Positions 34,274 through 42,549 of a DNA stretch of 64,000 bases are shown in pieces. Both the position numbers and the translations under genes were made by a program. Numbering within the stretch: the stretch's first letter is position 1; every line of letters begins with the position of its first letter. Under the pieces are notes generated by a model. The model saw only the letters and a program-made list of their open reading frames with translations, did not search any database and was not told the origin of the DNA. Source of the stretch: Alterluteimonas quercicellularis (GTDB lineage Bacteria > Pseudomonadota > Gammaproteobacteria > Xanthomonadales > Xanthomonadaceae); contig NZ_JAIWPR010000022.1 of NCBI RefSeq assembly GCF_021191635.1, positions 53,348-117,347 on the forward strand, written 5' to 3'.

Positions 34274-35062
34274 ATGCCGATCGTTTTCATCGCCACCGTG
34301 CTCTATCTCGCGGCGGCCAGCCTGCTCGTGCGGACGGTGGCCCGCGACGCACCGGCCGGCAGCGCCGCCTGGGCGCTGCCGGCGCTGACGGCCGTGGTCG
34401 GCCACGGCGCCTACCACGTGCTGGCCTGGCGCGAGGTCGGCGGCGCCGACCTGCACTTCTTCGCCGCGCTGTCCCTGGTCGGGCTGGGCATGTCGCTGCT
34501 GACCCTGCTGTTCGGCATCCGCGGCCGCATGCCGGCGCTGGGCGTGACCGTGTTTCCCCTGGCCGCCGCCTCGCTGGCGACCTACGCCGGCGCCGGCCAC
34601 CACGTGCCCGAGGGCCTGGACTGGCGGCTACAGCTGCACGCCTGGTTCGCCCTGCTCGCCTACGCGACCCTGGCCGTGGCGGCGCTGCTGGCGATCCTGC
34701 TGTGGGCGCAGGACCGCGCGCTGCGGCGCCGCGAGTTCCACCGCTGGCTGCGCGCCCTGCCCCCGCTCACCGAGCTGGAATCGCTGCTGTTCCGCACGAT
34801 CACCGTGGGCTTCGTGCTGCTCACCGCCACCCTGCTGACCGGCATCCTGTTCGTCCACGACCTGTTCGCCCAGCACCTGATCCACAAGACCGTGCTCAGC
34901 GTGCTGTCCTGGCTGGTGTTCGGCGCCCTGCTGTTCGGGCGCTGGCGCTACGGCTGGCGCGGCGCCTCGGCGGTGGGCTGGACGCTGACCGCGATGACCC
35001 TGCTGGTGCTGGCCTTCTTCGGCAGCAAGTTCGTGCTGGAACTGGTGCTGGGACGCGCCTAG
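34274..35062 (+). CDS. Cytochrome c assembly (CcsA/YpjD-like) inner membrane protein
   Basis: The 262-residue protein has about eight transmembrane helices. It resembles the CcmC/CcsA-type haem-handling proteins and the short YpjD branch found next to ffh in many gammaproteobacteria. A conserved His lies in [14 protein letters not shown], and a second pair is in [15 protein letters not shown]. It is divergent from ffh, the same neighbourhood as E. coli ypjD-ffh. The exact function (haem export or unknown) is not settled in the family. Confidence 0.87.
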   Translation: MPIVFIATVLYLAAASLLVRTVARDAPAGSAAWALPALTAVVGHGAYHVLAWREVGGADLHFFAALSLVGLGMSLLTLLFGIRGRMPALGVTVFPLAAASLATYAGAGHHVPEGLDWRLQLHAWFALLAYATLAVAALLAILLWAQDRALRRREFHRWLRALPPLTELESLLFRTITVGFVLLTATLLTGILFVHDLFAQHLIHKTVLSVLSWLVFGALLFGRWRYGWRGASAVGWTLTAMTLLVLAFFGSKFVLELVLGRA

Positions 35063-35130
35063 CCGGGGCACGGCGCCCGCCCGCCGCGCGATCGGCGAGA
35101 ATGGCGGCCCGCCCAGGATGCCCGCGCCCG

Positions 35131-36282
35131 ATGTCCCTCGTCGACGATCCCAGCCGCCTCGCCCGCACCACGCAGCACGCCTGGACCGCGGCGGCGATCC
35201 GCCGCATCGAGGCCGACTTCAACCGATCGGCCGATACCCACCTGATCCCGTTGTCGCTGCCCGGCTTTCCCGGCATCGACGTCTACTTCAAGGACGAGTC
35301 CAGCCACCCGACCGGCAGCCTCAAGCACCGGCTGGCGCGCTCGCTGTTCCTGTACGCGCTGGCCAACGGCTGGCTGCACGCCGGCAGTACCGTGGTCGAG
35401 GCCTCCAGCGGTTCCACCGCGGTCTCCGAGGCCTACTTCGCGCGCCTGCTGGGGCTGCCGTTCGTGGCGGTGATGCCGGCCTCGACCTCGCCGGAGAAGA
35501 TCGCCGCGATCGAGTTCCACGGCGGCCGCTGCCACCTGGTCCGCAACGCCTGCGACATCGCCGCCGCCTCCGCCGAGGTCGCGCGCGAGTGCGGCGGCCA
35601 CTTCATGGACCAGTTCACCTATGCCGAGCGCGCCACCGACTGGCGCGCCAACAACAACATCGCCGAATCGATCTTCCGGCAGATGGAGCAGGAGCCGCAC
35701 CCGGTGCCGGCCTGGCTGGTGTGCAGCGCCGGCACCGGCGGCACCAGCGCCACCATCGGTCGCTACGCGCGCTACCGCGGCCTGGCGACCTGCGTGCTGT
35801 GCGCCGATCCGGAGCATTCGGCCTTCCACGGCCACTACGCCGCCCTCGCCCGCGGCGAGGCCCCGCCGGCGGCCGCCGCGCCGGCCTCGCGCATCGAGGG
35901 CATCGGCCGGCCGACCGCCGAGCCCAGCTTCGTGCCGGCCTGCGTGGACGCGATGGTGAAGGTGCCCGACGCGCTCGCCCTGGCCGCGATGCGCTACGTC
36001 AACCGCCGCCTCGGCCGGCGCGTGGGCGGCTCCACCGGCACCAACTTCGTCGGCGTGCTGCACGCCGCCCAGGCCATGCGCGCGCGCGGCGAGGCCGGCT
36101 CGATCGTCACCATCCTGTGCGACGGCGGCGAGCGCTACGCCCACAGCTACTACAACGCCGACTGGTACGCCGCGCAGGGCATCGACATCGCGCAGGCCGA
36201 CGCGCGCATCGCCGCCGCCGCGGACGCGGACGGTTCGATGCCCGACCTGCGACCGGTCTCGCGCCACCGCGTGGGCGGCTGA
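35131..36282 (+). CDS. PLP-dependent cysteine synthase / cysteine desulfhydrase-like protein
   Basis: The 383-residue fold type II PLP enzyme has the PLP Lys65 in [11 protein letters not shown] and the substrate loop [11 protein letters not shown]. The phosphate-binding loop is [13 protein letters not shown] and [11 protein letters not shown] occurs near the C-terminus. It resembles the Cds1/CysK-like subgroup reported to release sulfide from cysteine. Start ATG 35131 fits the family; a longer frame upstream overlaps the CcsA-like gene and is rejected. It stands alone, 68 bp after that gene, so co-transcription is possible. Confidence 0.87.
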   Translation: MSLVDDPSRLARTTQHAWTAAAIRRIEADFNRSADTHLIPLSLPGFPGIDVYFKDESSHPTGSLKHRLARSLFLYALANGWLHAGSTVVEASSGSTAVSEAYFARLLGLPFVAVMPASTSPEKIAAIEFHGGRCHLVRNACDIAAASAEVARECGGHFMDQFTYAERATDWRANNNIAESIFRQMEQEPHPVPAWLVCSAGTGGTSATIGRYARYRGLATCVLCADPEHSAFHGHYAALARGEAPPAAAAPASRIEGIGRPTAEPSFVPACVDAMVKVPDALALAAMRYVNRRLGRRVGGSTGTNFVGVLHAAQAMRARGEAGSIVTILCDGGERYAHSYYNADWYAAQGIDIAQADARIAAAADADGSMPDLRPVSRHRVGG

Positions 36283-36375
36283 CGGACCGGCGCACGCCGC
36301 AGGCGCGCGCGCGCGCGCGACGCTTTCCACGACGCCCCACCAGCATCGACCCACTCCGGTCGTGACGCGCAAGCC

Positions 36376-36444
36376 CTGTAGGAGCGCGCTCGCGCGCGAC
36401 ATGCGTCGCGGGAAAAGCCCGATCGCGCGAGCGCGCGCCTACAC
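36376..36444. repeat. REP pair overlapping the radA 3' end
   Basis: Facing copies of the REP-like palindrome lie at 36376-36400 and 36421-36444. The second contains the radA stop codon (36439-36441). A partial CG-rich copy precedes at about 36302-36322. Confidence 0.85.
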
Positions 36445-37851
36445 GGCCGCCAGGGCGTCGGCCAGGCGCTCCACCGCGATCACCTCCAGGCCCTTGAGCG
36501 TGCCCGCCTTGGGCGCGTTGGCCTTGGGCACGATGGCGCGCTTGAACCCGTGCGTGGCCGCCTCGCGCAGGCGCTCCTCGCCGTTGGGCACCGGGCGGAT
36601 CTCGCCGGACAGGCCGACCTCGCCGAAGGCCACGGTCTTCTCCGGCAGCGGCGCGTCGCGCAGGCTCGACAGCACCGCCAGCAGCACCGGCAGGTCGGCC
36701 GCGGTCTCCTGAACGCGGATGCCGCCGACCACGTTGACGAACACGTCCTGGTCGCCGACCACCACGCCGCCGTGGCGGTGCAGCACCGCCAGCAGCATCG
36801 CCAGCCGGTTCTGTTCCAGGCCCACCGCCACCCGCCGCGGGTTGGACAGCGGCGAGCTGTCCACCAGCGCCTGCACCTCCACCATCAGCGGCCGGGTGCC
36901 TTCGCGGGTGACCATGACGCAGCTGCCGGGCTGCCGGGTGCTGCCGCCGGACAGGAAGATCGCCGACGGGTTGGGCACTTCCTTCAGGCCCTTGTCGCCC
37001 ATCGCGAACACGCCCAGCTCGTTGACCGCGCCGAAGCGGTTCTTGAACGCGCGCAGCACCCGGAAGCGGCTGCCGCTTTCGCCCTCGAAGTAGAGCACCG
37101 CGTCGACCATGTGCTCGAGCACGCGCGGACCGGCGATGCCGCCCTCCTTGGTGACGTGGCCGACCAGGAACACCGCGGTGCCGGTCTCCTTGGCGTAGCG
37201 CACCAGCCGCGCCGCGCTCTCGCGCACCTGGCTGACCGAACCCGGGGCGGCGGTCAGGGACTCGGTCCACAGCGTCTGCACCGAGTCGGCGACGATCAGC
37301 CGCGGGCGCGTACCGGCCGCCATGCCGGCGACGTGCTGGAGGATGGCCTCCACCCCGGTCTCGGCCAGCGCCTGCAGGCCATCCAGCGGCAGGTCGAGCC
37401 GCGCGGCGCGTCCGGCGACCTGCGCCAGCGATTCCTCGCCGGTCACGTACAGCGCCGGCAGCACCGCCGCCATGCGCGCCACCGCCTGCAGCAGCAGCGT
37501 GGACTTGCCGATGCCCGGGTCGCCGCCGACCAGCACCACCGCGCCCTCGACCAGGCCGCCGCCCAGCACCCGGTCGAGCTCGCCGATGCCGGTGGAGACG
37601 CGCGCCTCCTCGGTGTGGCGCACATCCTTGAGCGCGGTGACGCGCGGCGCGTCCGCGCGGCCGGCCCAGCCGCCCCGGCGCGCGGCCGGGCCGGCCTTCG
37701 CAGCGGGCTCGACGACGAACTCGGACAGCGTGTTCCAGGCACCGCAGCCGGCGCACTGCCCCTGCCACTTGCCGTGCTCGGCGCCGCACTCGGCGCAGAC
37801 GTAGGCGGTGCGCGCGCGCGTGGTCTTGGCCGCGCCGGAAGGTCTGGACAT
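36439..37851 (-). CDS. radA: DNA repair protein RadA
   Basis: The 470-residue protein is a RecA-like helicase that drives branch migration in recombination. An N-terminal zinc finger CAECGAEHGKWQGQCAGCG is followed by the ATPase core with Walker A GGDPGIGKST and the RadA-specific KNRFG motif. A Lon-protease-like C-terminal domain follows. ATG 37851 starts MSRPSGAAKTT, 20 residues before the finger. The final codons and the stop are made of REP sequence, which gives the C-terminus LADALAAV. Confidence 0.96.
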   Translation of the reverse strand: MSRPSGAAKTTRARTAYVCAECGAEHGKWQGQCAGCGAWNTLSEFVVEPAAKAGPAARRGGWAGRADAPRVTALKDVRHTEEARVSTGIGELDRVLGGGLVEGAVVLVGGDPGIGKSTLLLQAVARMAAVLPALYVTGEESLAQVAGRAARLDLPLDGLQALAETGVEAILQHVAGMAAGTRPRLIVADSVQTLWTESLTAAPGSVSQVRESAARLVRYAKETGTAVFLVGHVTKEGGIAGPRVLEHMVDAVLYFEGESGSRFRVLRAFKNRFGAVNELGVFAMGDKGLKEVPNPSAIFLSGGSTRQPGSCVMVTREGTRPLMVEVQALVDSSPLSNPRRVAVGLEQNRLAMLLAVLHRHGGVVVGDQDVFVNVVGGIRVQETAADLPVLLAVLSSLRDAPLPEKTVAFGEVGLSGEIRPVPNGEERLREAATHGFKRAIVPKANAPKAGTLKGLEVIAVERLADALAAV

Positions 37852-37934
37852 GCCGCAAGGATCCGCAGGAAACCGGACCACAGGGTAACGGCCGCCGGTC
37901 GCGCACGGCGAGACCGGCGAACGGGAGGGAGCGA

Positions 37935-38243
37935 TCAGGCCGCTACGGCCAGTGCGCCGGTTGCCCCGACCTTGATCGGCCTGGGCGGCGGCGCCAGCGC
38001 GCGCGGCAGCAGCAGCGCCATGAAGTCGTCCTCGGACAGGACGCTGTAGCCGCAGGCGTCCAGGTCGTTGCGCACCCCGCGCCAGCCCGGCAGCACGTTG
38101 GCCTCGCCGATCTGCTGGGTCCAGCCGTGCACCACCCCGCCCAGGGCCTCCATCGCGTCCGCGGGCAGGCGGGCGCCGGCCGGCGCCACCACGTAGCCGT
38201 CGATGTTGCGGGTGACGAAGATGTCGATCGAGCTCGGGTCCAT
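37935..38243 (-). CDS. Hypothetical 102-residue protein
   Basis: No family is recognised. The sequence starts MDPSSIDIFVTRNIDGYVVA, is globular and mixed alpha/beta in appearance, and ends in a Pro/Ala-rich tail after DDFMALLLPRALAP. There is no signal peptide. ATG 38243 is the start. It lies between radA and the 2OG oxygenase gene on the same strand. Confidence 0.65.
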   Translation of the reverse strand: MDPSSIDIFVTRNIDGYVVAPAGARLPADAMEALGGVVHGWTQQIGEANVLPGWRGVRNDLDACGYSVLSEDDFMALLLPRALAPPPRPIKVGATGALAVAA

Positions 38244-38361
38244 GACGTGGGGCGGTCGGGGTCGGGGCCCGCACTGTGCCCACCGCGCTGCGTAGAAACG
38301 GTGAAGCGCACGTGGCCGGCCGATGACGGCCGCCGGGGCGGACCGCGCTCCCGGCGCCGCA

Positions 38362-38384
38362 GTGGCGCGCAGGCGCGCCTACGG
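38362..38384. repeat. Degenerate REP-like palindrome
   Basis: A diverged single copy, reading GGCGCGCAGGCGCGCCTACGG, overlaps the last two codons of the 2OG oxygenase gene. Confidence 0.5.
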
Positions 38385-39122
38385 ATCCGCGGCGGCCCGC
38401 AGCCAGCCGGTGATCGACAGCCGCGAGGCGTCCACGAACGGCGCCACCGCGCTCACCAGGTGCGGGCACGGCACCCGGAACAGCGACAGCGTGTTGAAGC
38501 GCGGCACCACCACCTCCTCGACCCCGCCGTCCATGCCCAGGAACTGCAGCTGGCCGCCGTAGTCCGCCGCCCAGTCCGGGGTCAGGCCGAGCACGTAGGC
38601 CACCCGCCGCCGCTTGGCCGGCTCGGCGTCGTCGTGCAGGGTCAGGAAGTGGCCGTTGCGGTAGCGCGTGGCCTGGCCGTCGCCGAAGGCGATGTCCCCG
38701 CAGCCGGTGATCCGCCGCGCCAGCTCCAGCAGCGGTCCCTCGCGCAGCAGCGCGCGGAACCGGTCCAGCACCGGCGGACCCGGCTCCGGCTCGTAGCCGA
38801 CGTCGTGCAGCGGGTAGCGCTCGTAGAGGTACTGGAAGCCCTGCCGCGCCTCGGCGGCGATCAGCGCATCCAGCTCCACGCGATCCTGAGGCGGGATGCG
38901 CGCCATCGCCGCGGCGTCGAAGTCGCGGTGCCGGCCCTGCACCCGGGTCACCAGCGCCCAGCGCGGCCAGCCCGCCAGGCAGGCGTGCAGCTCGGCGGCG
39001 AACGCCGGCGTGAGCAGGTTCGGCACCACCACCCGCCCGCGATCGGCGAAGCGCGCACGCAGGTCCTCCAGGTCCGGCCGGGCGGCCAGGGGACCGGGAG
39101 CGGTGTCGGGAGAAGCGCCCAT
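38379..39122 (-). CDS. 2OG-Fe(II) oxygenase superfamily protein
   Basis: The 247-residue protein resembles prolyl 4-hydroxylase-type oxygenases. The iron ligands are His and Asp in LTLHDDAEP and the distal His in VPCPHLVSAV. The 2-oxoglutarate-binding Arg is in SRLSITGWLR. Bacterial members hydroxylate protein side chains (for example EF-Tu Pro) or small molecules; the substrate here is unknown. ATG 39122 is the start. It is monocistronic in appearance. Confidence 0.88.
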   Translation of the reverse strand: MGASPDTAPGPLAARPDLEDLRARFADRGRVVVPNLLTPAFAAELHACLAGWPRWALVTRVQGRHRDFDAAAMARIPPQDRVELDALIAAEARQGFQYLYERYPLHDVGYEPEPGPPVLDRFRALLREGPLLELARRITGCGDIAFGDGQATRYRNGHFLTLHDDAEPAKRRRVAYVLGLTPDWAADYGGQLQFLGMDGGVEEVVVPRFNTLSLFRVPCPHLVSAVAPFVDASRLSITGWLRAAADP

Positions 39123-39320
39123 AGGCCGAAGTGTGCACGCATCGCGGCAAGCTTGTCGCGCCGGCGGGTGGGCGGGCGGTCGCGCCGATCGACCTGCGGA
39201 CCGGCTGGAAACGGGCCTTGTGCTGCTAGCAGCGCCGACCGCGGCTCGGATTTGCTCGAGGCAACAGGAAAGCCCCTTTCGGCAGCGACCCGCGCCTCGC
39301 CACGCCCAGGCGTCGCATGC

Positions 39321-39542
39321 TCAGGGTGGCGTGCACCGGTGCGGCCCCGGGCAATAGTGATAGAAGTGAAGAACGCCATCGGCGCAGAGATAGATTTCCC
39401 AGCCGCCTTCGACGGGCTTGTAGATGTAGCGCCCCTCCATCTCGGGCGTACACGTCAGCACCTGCTGCGCCGCGGCAGTGCCCACGGATAGCGGCAGGAC
39501 GAGCGCGGCGGCAGTCAACGCACCCACGATCGCTCTTCTCAT
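39321..39542 (-). CDS. Secreted cysteine microprotein 1
   Basis: The 73-residue product has a signal peptide (residues 1-25, ending GTAAAQ). The mature part of about 48 residues has four Cys and the motif C-x-[DN]-G-x(7)-C-x(4,7)-C, here CADGVLHFYHYCPGPHRC, rich in Tyr and His. The motif recurs in the next two genes. A good ribosome binding site (GGGAGC) precedes ATG 39542. I recognise no family; disulfide-stabilised secreted or periplasmic peptides are the likely class. It is third and last in a tandem set on the minus strand. Confidence 0.78.
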   Translation of the reverse strand: MRRAIVGALTAAALVLPLSVGTAAAQQVLTCTPEMEGRYIYKPVEGGWEIYLCADGVLHFYHYCPGPHRCTPP

Positions 39543-39575
39543 GGTTCAGCTCCCTGCATGAGTGGCCGTCAGCAT

Positions 39576-39595
39576 CCCCGGCCTTCTGGCCGGGG
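39576..39595. terminator. Hairpin between microprotein genes 2 and 1
   Basis: CCCCGGCC (39576-39583) pairs perfectly with GGCCGGGG (39588-39595) around a 4-base loop. A related imperfect hairpin lies at about 39882-39900 after gene 3, so the duplicated unit includes the spacer. Confidence 0.6.
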
Positions 39596-39615
39596 GCCGC
39601 CTTGCGAAGCGAACC

Positions 39616-39843
39616 TCAGAGGATGACGCAGTACCCGGACGCATCGAACTGGCATTCGTACAGGAAAAGCCACTCGCCGTTCTGGCAGAGGAAGACGCGC
39701 TGCCCCCAGGGGTAGTCCACCGAGCCCTGCACGCCATTGGCGGTGCACTCGCTCGGCGGCGGGGTCTGCGCCGACGCGGATCCGAACGCGAGAACCATGG
39801 ACGTGGCCAAGATGGCGGCTGCATTCCTGATCGAACATTTCAT
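39616..39843 (-). CDS. Secreted cysteine microprotein 2
   Basis: The 75-residue product has a signal peptide (residues 1-26, ending GSASAQ). The mature part shows SECTANGVQG and the shared motif CQNGEWLFLYECQFDASGYC, ending VIL. Four Cys in the mature chain suggest two disulfides. ATG 39843 has the ribosome binding site AAGGAG. It is paralogous to the genes on both sides. Function unknown. Confidence 0.78.
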   Translation of the reverse strand: MKCSIRNAAAILATSMVLAFGSASAQTPPPSECTANGVQGSVDYPWGQRVFLCQNGEWLFLYECQFDASGYCVIL

Positions 39844-39920
39844 GCGGTTTCTCCTTGAAGGTAGGTAACAAGGCCGTCAGCGCCCGGCATTCCGGCCGGG
39901 GCCGCGCGGGTGACTCAAGG

Positions 39921-40148
39921 TCATATGGGGTCGACGCAGATCGCCGGTCCACAGTAGCGGACGTACCGCCGCGTCCCATCGCGGCACTCCCCAGTAGTGC
40001 CGTCCGATGCGGGCGCCGAAAGAGCCATAGGAAAAGCCGGACTGATCGTCGAAATCGCGTTGCTCAGCTCCCTGCGCCACTGCACTACCGGCAGCCAGCG
40101 GATGCCGAGCCCCGCCGTGGCAGCGATCGTGCTGCTCGTTCGATTCAT
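39921..40148 (-). CDS. Cysteine microprotein 3, possibly frameshifted
   Basis: The 75-residue open frame starts MNRTSSTIAATAG at 40148 after the ribosome binding site CGGAGAG and ends in the shared motif CRDGTRRYVRYCGPAIC. In this frame the signal peptide breaks down after residue 15 (IRWLPVVQWRRELSN). The +1 frame over the same bases reads HPLAAGSAVAQGAEQ, a proper signal-peptide end with an AVAQ cleavage site, and continues as DFDDQSGFSYGSFGARIG. The ancestral gene may have switched between these frames, so two compensating indels could have altered the middle. It is either a divergent functional copy or a pseudogene. Confidence 0.55.
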   Translation of the reverse strand: MNRTSSTIAATAGLGIRWLPVVQWRRELSNAISTISPAFPMALSAPASDGTTGECRDGTRRYVRYCGPAICVDPI

Positions 40149-40642
40149 GACCGCTCTCCGTGCATGGAAAGGACGCCAACGGCCTCGCCATCCCTGCGGT
40201 GCCCACGCGGGTCCAGTCGAGTCGCTCAGGGCAGAAGACGCCCCGGGATCGGCACGGTGGACCGCTGTAAAAGATGCGAGCCGCGCGTTGCTGTCAGCCC
40301 TACTCTGCCCGTAGCGCCGGCGCGGGACAGTCAGGGGACGCTGGCCAGGGGCGTAGGACTTCCCCTACCCCCTTCGTTCAAGCGCCAGCGTCGCCGCTGA
40401 GCGCGTTACCAAGGCGTCGTCGGCAATCGGACGGTGGCCGCGACGAGGGGTAGGTTCGGCCCGGCACCCGCGACGCAGCCATCCGCAATCCACGCCCTGT
40501 ACGGCGGCTCGCCGCCGAGCCGGTCGACAACGGGGGCCGGGCGATAACGGGCGGAAGCGAGCGCTGGCCGCATGGCAACCCGCTGAATGATGGCGATTCA
40601 TGCCGAAACCGGGCGTCGCCGTGGCCTATGGTTTCGATGAGA
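40149..40642. other. Gap between microprotein 3 and tRNA-Thr
   Basis: These 494 bases hold no supported gene. Short frames (for example 40378-40578) lack a ribosome binding site and a family. The base composition is slightly less GC-rich than in neighbouring genes. No terminator or repeat was seen. Confidence 0.5.
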
Positions 40643-40718
40643 TGGTGCCGGAAACAGGAGTCGAACCTGCGACCTACGCATTACGAATGCGCCGCTCTAC
40701 CAACTGAGCTATTCCGGC
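40643..40718 (-). tRNA. tRNA-Thr (anticodon CGT)
   Basis: This is a 76-nt cloverleaf with acceptor GCCGGAA/TTCCGGC, discriminator A and encoded CCA. The anticodon loop TTCGTAA gives anticodon CGT for ACG codons. A strong promoter lies upstream inside the 3' end of ispH. Confidence 0.95.
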
Positions 40719-40767
40719 ACTGGAGGCCGCGCGGTGCGCAGCGCCCGGCGCTGCGCCGGGGGATGCG

Positions 40768-40796
40768 ATTCTAGGTTTCGCCCGCGGCGGGGTCAA
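40768..40796 (-). promoter_or_regulatory. Sigma-70 promoter of tRNA-Thr
   Basis: On the minus strand TTGACC (40791-40796) and TAGAAT (40768-40773) are 17 bp apart. The -35 box overlaps the last four bases of ispH. Confidence 0.82.
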
Positions 40797-41743
40797 TCGA
40801 CCAGGCGCACCCGCAGTTCCTTGGGCAGGGCGAACACCATGTTCTCGGGCTCGCCTTCCAGCTCGCCCACGCCGCCGGCCCCCAGTTCGCGCAGCCTCGC
40901 GAGCACGCCGTCGACTAGGACGTCCGGGGCGGAAGCGCCGGCGGTGACGCCGATGCGGCCGCGGCCGGCGATCCAGGCCGGGTCGATCTCGTCGGCGCCG
41001 TCGATGAGGTGCGCCTCGACGCCGTCGCGCTCGGCCAGCTCGCGCAGGCGGTTGGAGTTGGAGCTGTTGGGCGAGCCGACCACCAGCACCAGGTCGCACT
41101 GCCGGGCGAGGTCGCGCACCGCGTCCTGCCGGTTCTGGGTGGCGTAGCAGATGTCGTCGTTCTTCGGGCCCTGGATGGCGGGGAACTTGGCCCGCAGCGC
41201 GGCGATGACGCTGCGGGTGTCGTCCACCGACAGCGTGGTCTGGGTGGTATAGGCGAGGCTGTCCGGCTGCGAGACCTCGAGCGCGGCCACGTCGTCCTCG
41301 TCCTCGACCAGGTAGATGGACCCGGTTCCGGCCTCCTTGCGCCACTGGCCCATGGTGCCCTCGACCTCGGGGTGCCCGGCGTGGCCGATCAGCACCACGT
41401 CGCGCCCGGCCCGGCAGTGGCGGGCCACCTCGAAGTGCACCTTGGTGACCAGCGGACAGGTGGCGTCGAAGACCTTCAGCCCGCGTCGGTCGGCCTCGGC
41501 GCGCACCGCCTGCGAGACGCCGTGGGCGCTGAAGATCACGGTGTTGCCGTCGGGCACCTCGTCCAGTTCCTCGACGAAGATCGCCCCGCGCGCGCGCAGG
41601 TCCTCGACCACGTAGCGGTTGTGGACCACCTCGTGGCGCACGTAGATCGGCGCCCCCAGCGTCTCGATCGCGCGCTTGACGATCTCGATCGCGCGGTCGA
41701 CTCCGGCGCAGAAGCCGCGGGGGTTGGCGAGGACGATTTCCAT
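40793..41743 (-). CDS. ispH: 4-Hydroxy-3-methylbut-2-enyl diphosphate reductase IspH
   Basis: The 316-residue iron-sulfur enzyme makes IPP and DMAPP in the last step of the MEP isoprenoid pathway. The three cluster cysteines are in GFCAGVDRA (Cys12), [12 protein letters not shown] (near 96) and [11 protein letters not shown] (near 198). The length matches E. coli IspH (316). ATG 41743 starts [11 protein letters not shown]. It follows lspA, the usual lspA-ispH order, but with a 277-bp gap that contains a repeat, so it may have its own promoter; TAGAAT lies 13 bp before the start codon. Confidence 0.97.
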   Translation of the reverse strand: MEIVLANPRGFCAGVDRAIEIVKRAIETLGAPIYVRHEVVHNRYVVEDLRARGAIFVEELDEVPDGNTVIFSAHGVSQAVRAEADRRGLKVFDATCPLVTKVHFEVARHCRAGRDVVLIGHAGHPEVEGTMGQWRKEAGTGSIYLVEDEDDVAALEVSQPDSLAYTTQTTLSVDDTRSVIAALRAKFPAIQGPKNDDICYATQNRQDAVRDLARQCDLVLVVGSPNSSNSNRLRELAERDGVEAHLIDGADEIDPAWIAGRGRIGVTAGASAPDVLVDGVLARLRELGAGGVGELEGEPENMVFALPKELRVRLVD

Positions 41744-41820
41744 GAGACCCGGATTCTAGCGGAGCCGCGCCCGTTCAGGCTGAAGCGCAGGGCGGGCGCC
41801 GGCGCCTGCCCGGCGCCATC

Positions 41821-41848
41821 GCCCCTCTCCCGTCGGCGGGAGAGGGGC
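41821..41848. repeat. Palindromic extragenic repeat in the lspA-ispH gap
   Basis: GCCCCTCTCCC pairs with its complement around GTCGG, with the flanking GGAGTGAGGG typical of a repeat family that is common in xanthomonad intergenic DNA. The rest of 41744-42020 has no supported gene. Confidence 0.65.
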
Positions 41849-42020
41849 CGGAGTGAGGGCAAGGGCCGAGCGACCGAGTGGAAGCGCCCTCATCCGCCCC
41901 TCCGTGCCCCCTGGACTCGCGCCCTCCATGGCGCTCGCCCTTCGGGCGGCTTCGCCGTCCACATCGGCCATCCTGCCGATCTGTCTCCCGCGAGCGGAAG
42001 AAGGGAAAGGCAGGAAATCC

Positions 42021-42518
42021 TCAGGACGCTTTCTTCTTGCCCGGAAACAACCCGAACACCGCGATGCCGATCGCCCCGCCGACGATGGCGCTGTCGGCGA
42101 GGTTGAAGGCCGGCCAGTAGTAGTCGCGCCAGTGCCACTGGATGAAGTCGACCACGTGGCCGTGGAGCTGGCGGTCGATCACGTTGCCCAGCGCGCCGCC
42201 GACGACCAGGGCGAACGGCAGCGCGGTGCGCCAGTCGCCGCGCGGCGTGCGCGAGAGCCAGAACGCCAGCAGGCCGCTGATGCCGATCGCCAGCAGGGTG
42301 AAGAACCACTTCTGCCAGCCGCCGGCGTCGGCGAGGAAGCTGAAGGCCGCGCCGGTGTTGTAGGTGCGGTACCAGTTCCAGAAGCCCTCGATCACCGGGA
42401 TCGCGGTGTACTCGGGCAACCGGGTCAGCACCCACCACTTGGTGAGCTGGTCGAGCGCGACGACCAGCGCGGAGAGCGCGAGCCAGATCAGGGCGTCGGG
42501 TTTGGGACGGGGCGTCAT
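42021..42518 (-). CDS. lspA: Lipoprotein signal peptidase LspA
   Basis: The 165-residue inner membrane aspartyl protease removes signal peptides of diacylated prolipoproteins. Four transmembrane helices are visible. The catalytic aspartates are in GALGNVIDR and FNLADSAI, and the conserved NTGAAFSFL is present. ATG 42518 is 31 bp after ileS, in the conserved ribF-ileS-lspA-ispH cluster. Confidence 0.97.
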   Translation of the reverse strand: MTPRPKPDALIWLALSALVVALDQLTKWWVLTRLPEYTAIPVIEGFWNWYRTYNTGAAFSFLADAGGWQKWFFTLLAIGISGLLAFWLSRTPRGDWRTALPFALVVGGALGNVIDRQLHGHVVDFIQWHWRDYYWPAFNLADSAIVGGAIGIAVFGLFPGKKKAS

Positions 42519-42549
42519 CGGGGGTACCTGTGCGGAAGCGGGCGGGCGG

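Noticed and set aside
40378..40578. 66-codon minus-strand frame near the microproteins
   Set aside because: It lacks a signal peptide and the shared Cys motif, has no ribosome binding site, and is Arg/Ser/Pro-rich like other shadows.
40643..40718. tRNA-Thr as an attachment site of an island carrying the microprotein genes
   Set aside because: No direct repeat of the tRNA 3' end and no integrase were found in the neighbourhood.
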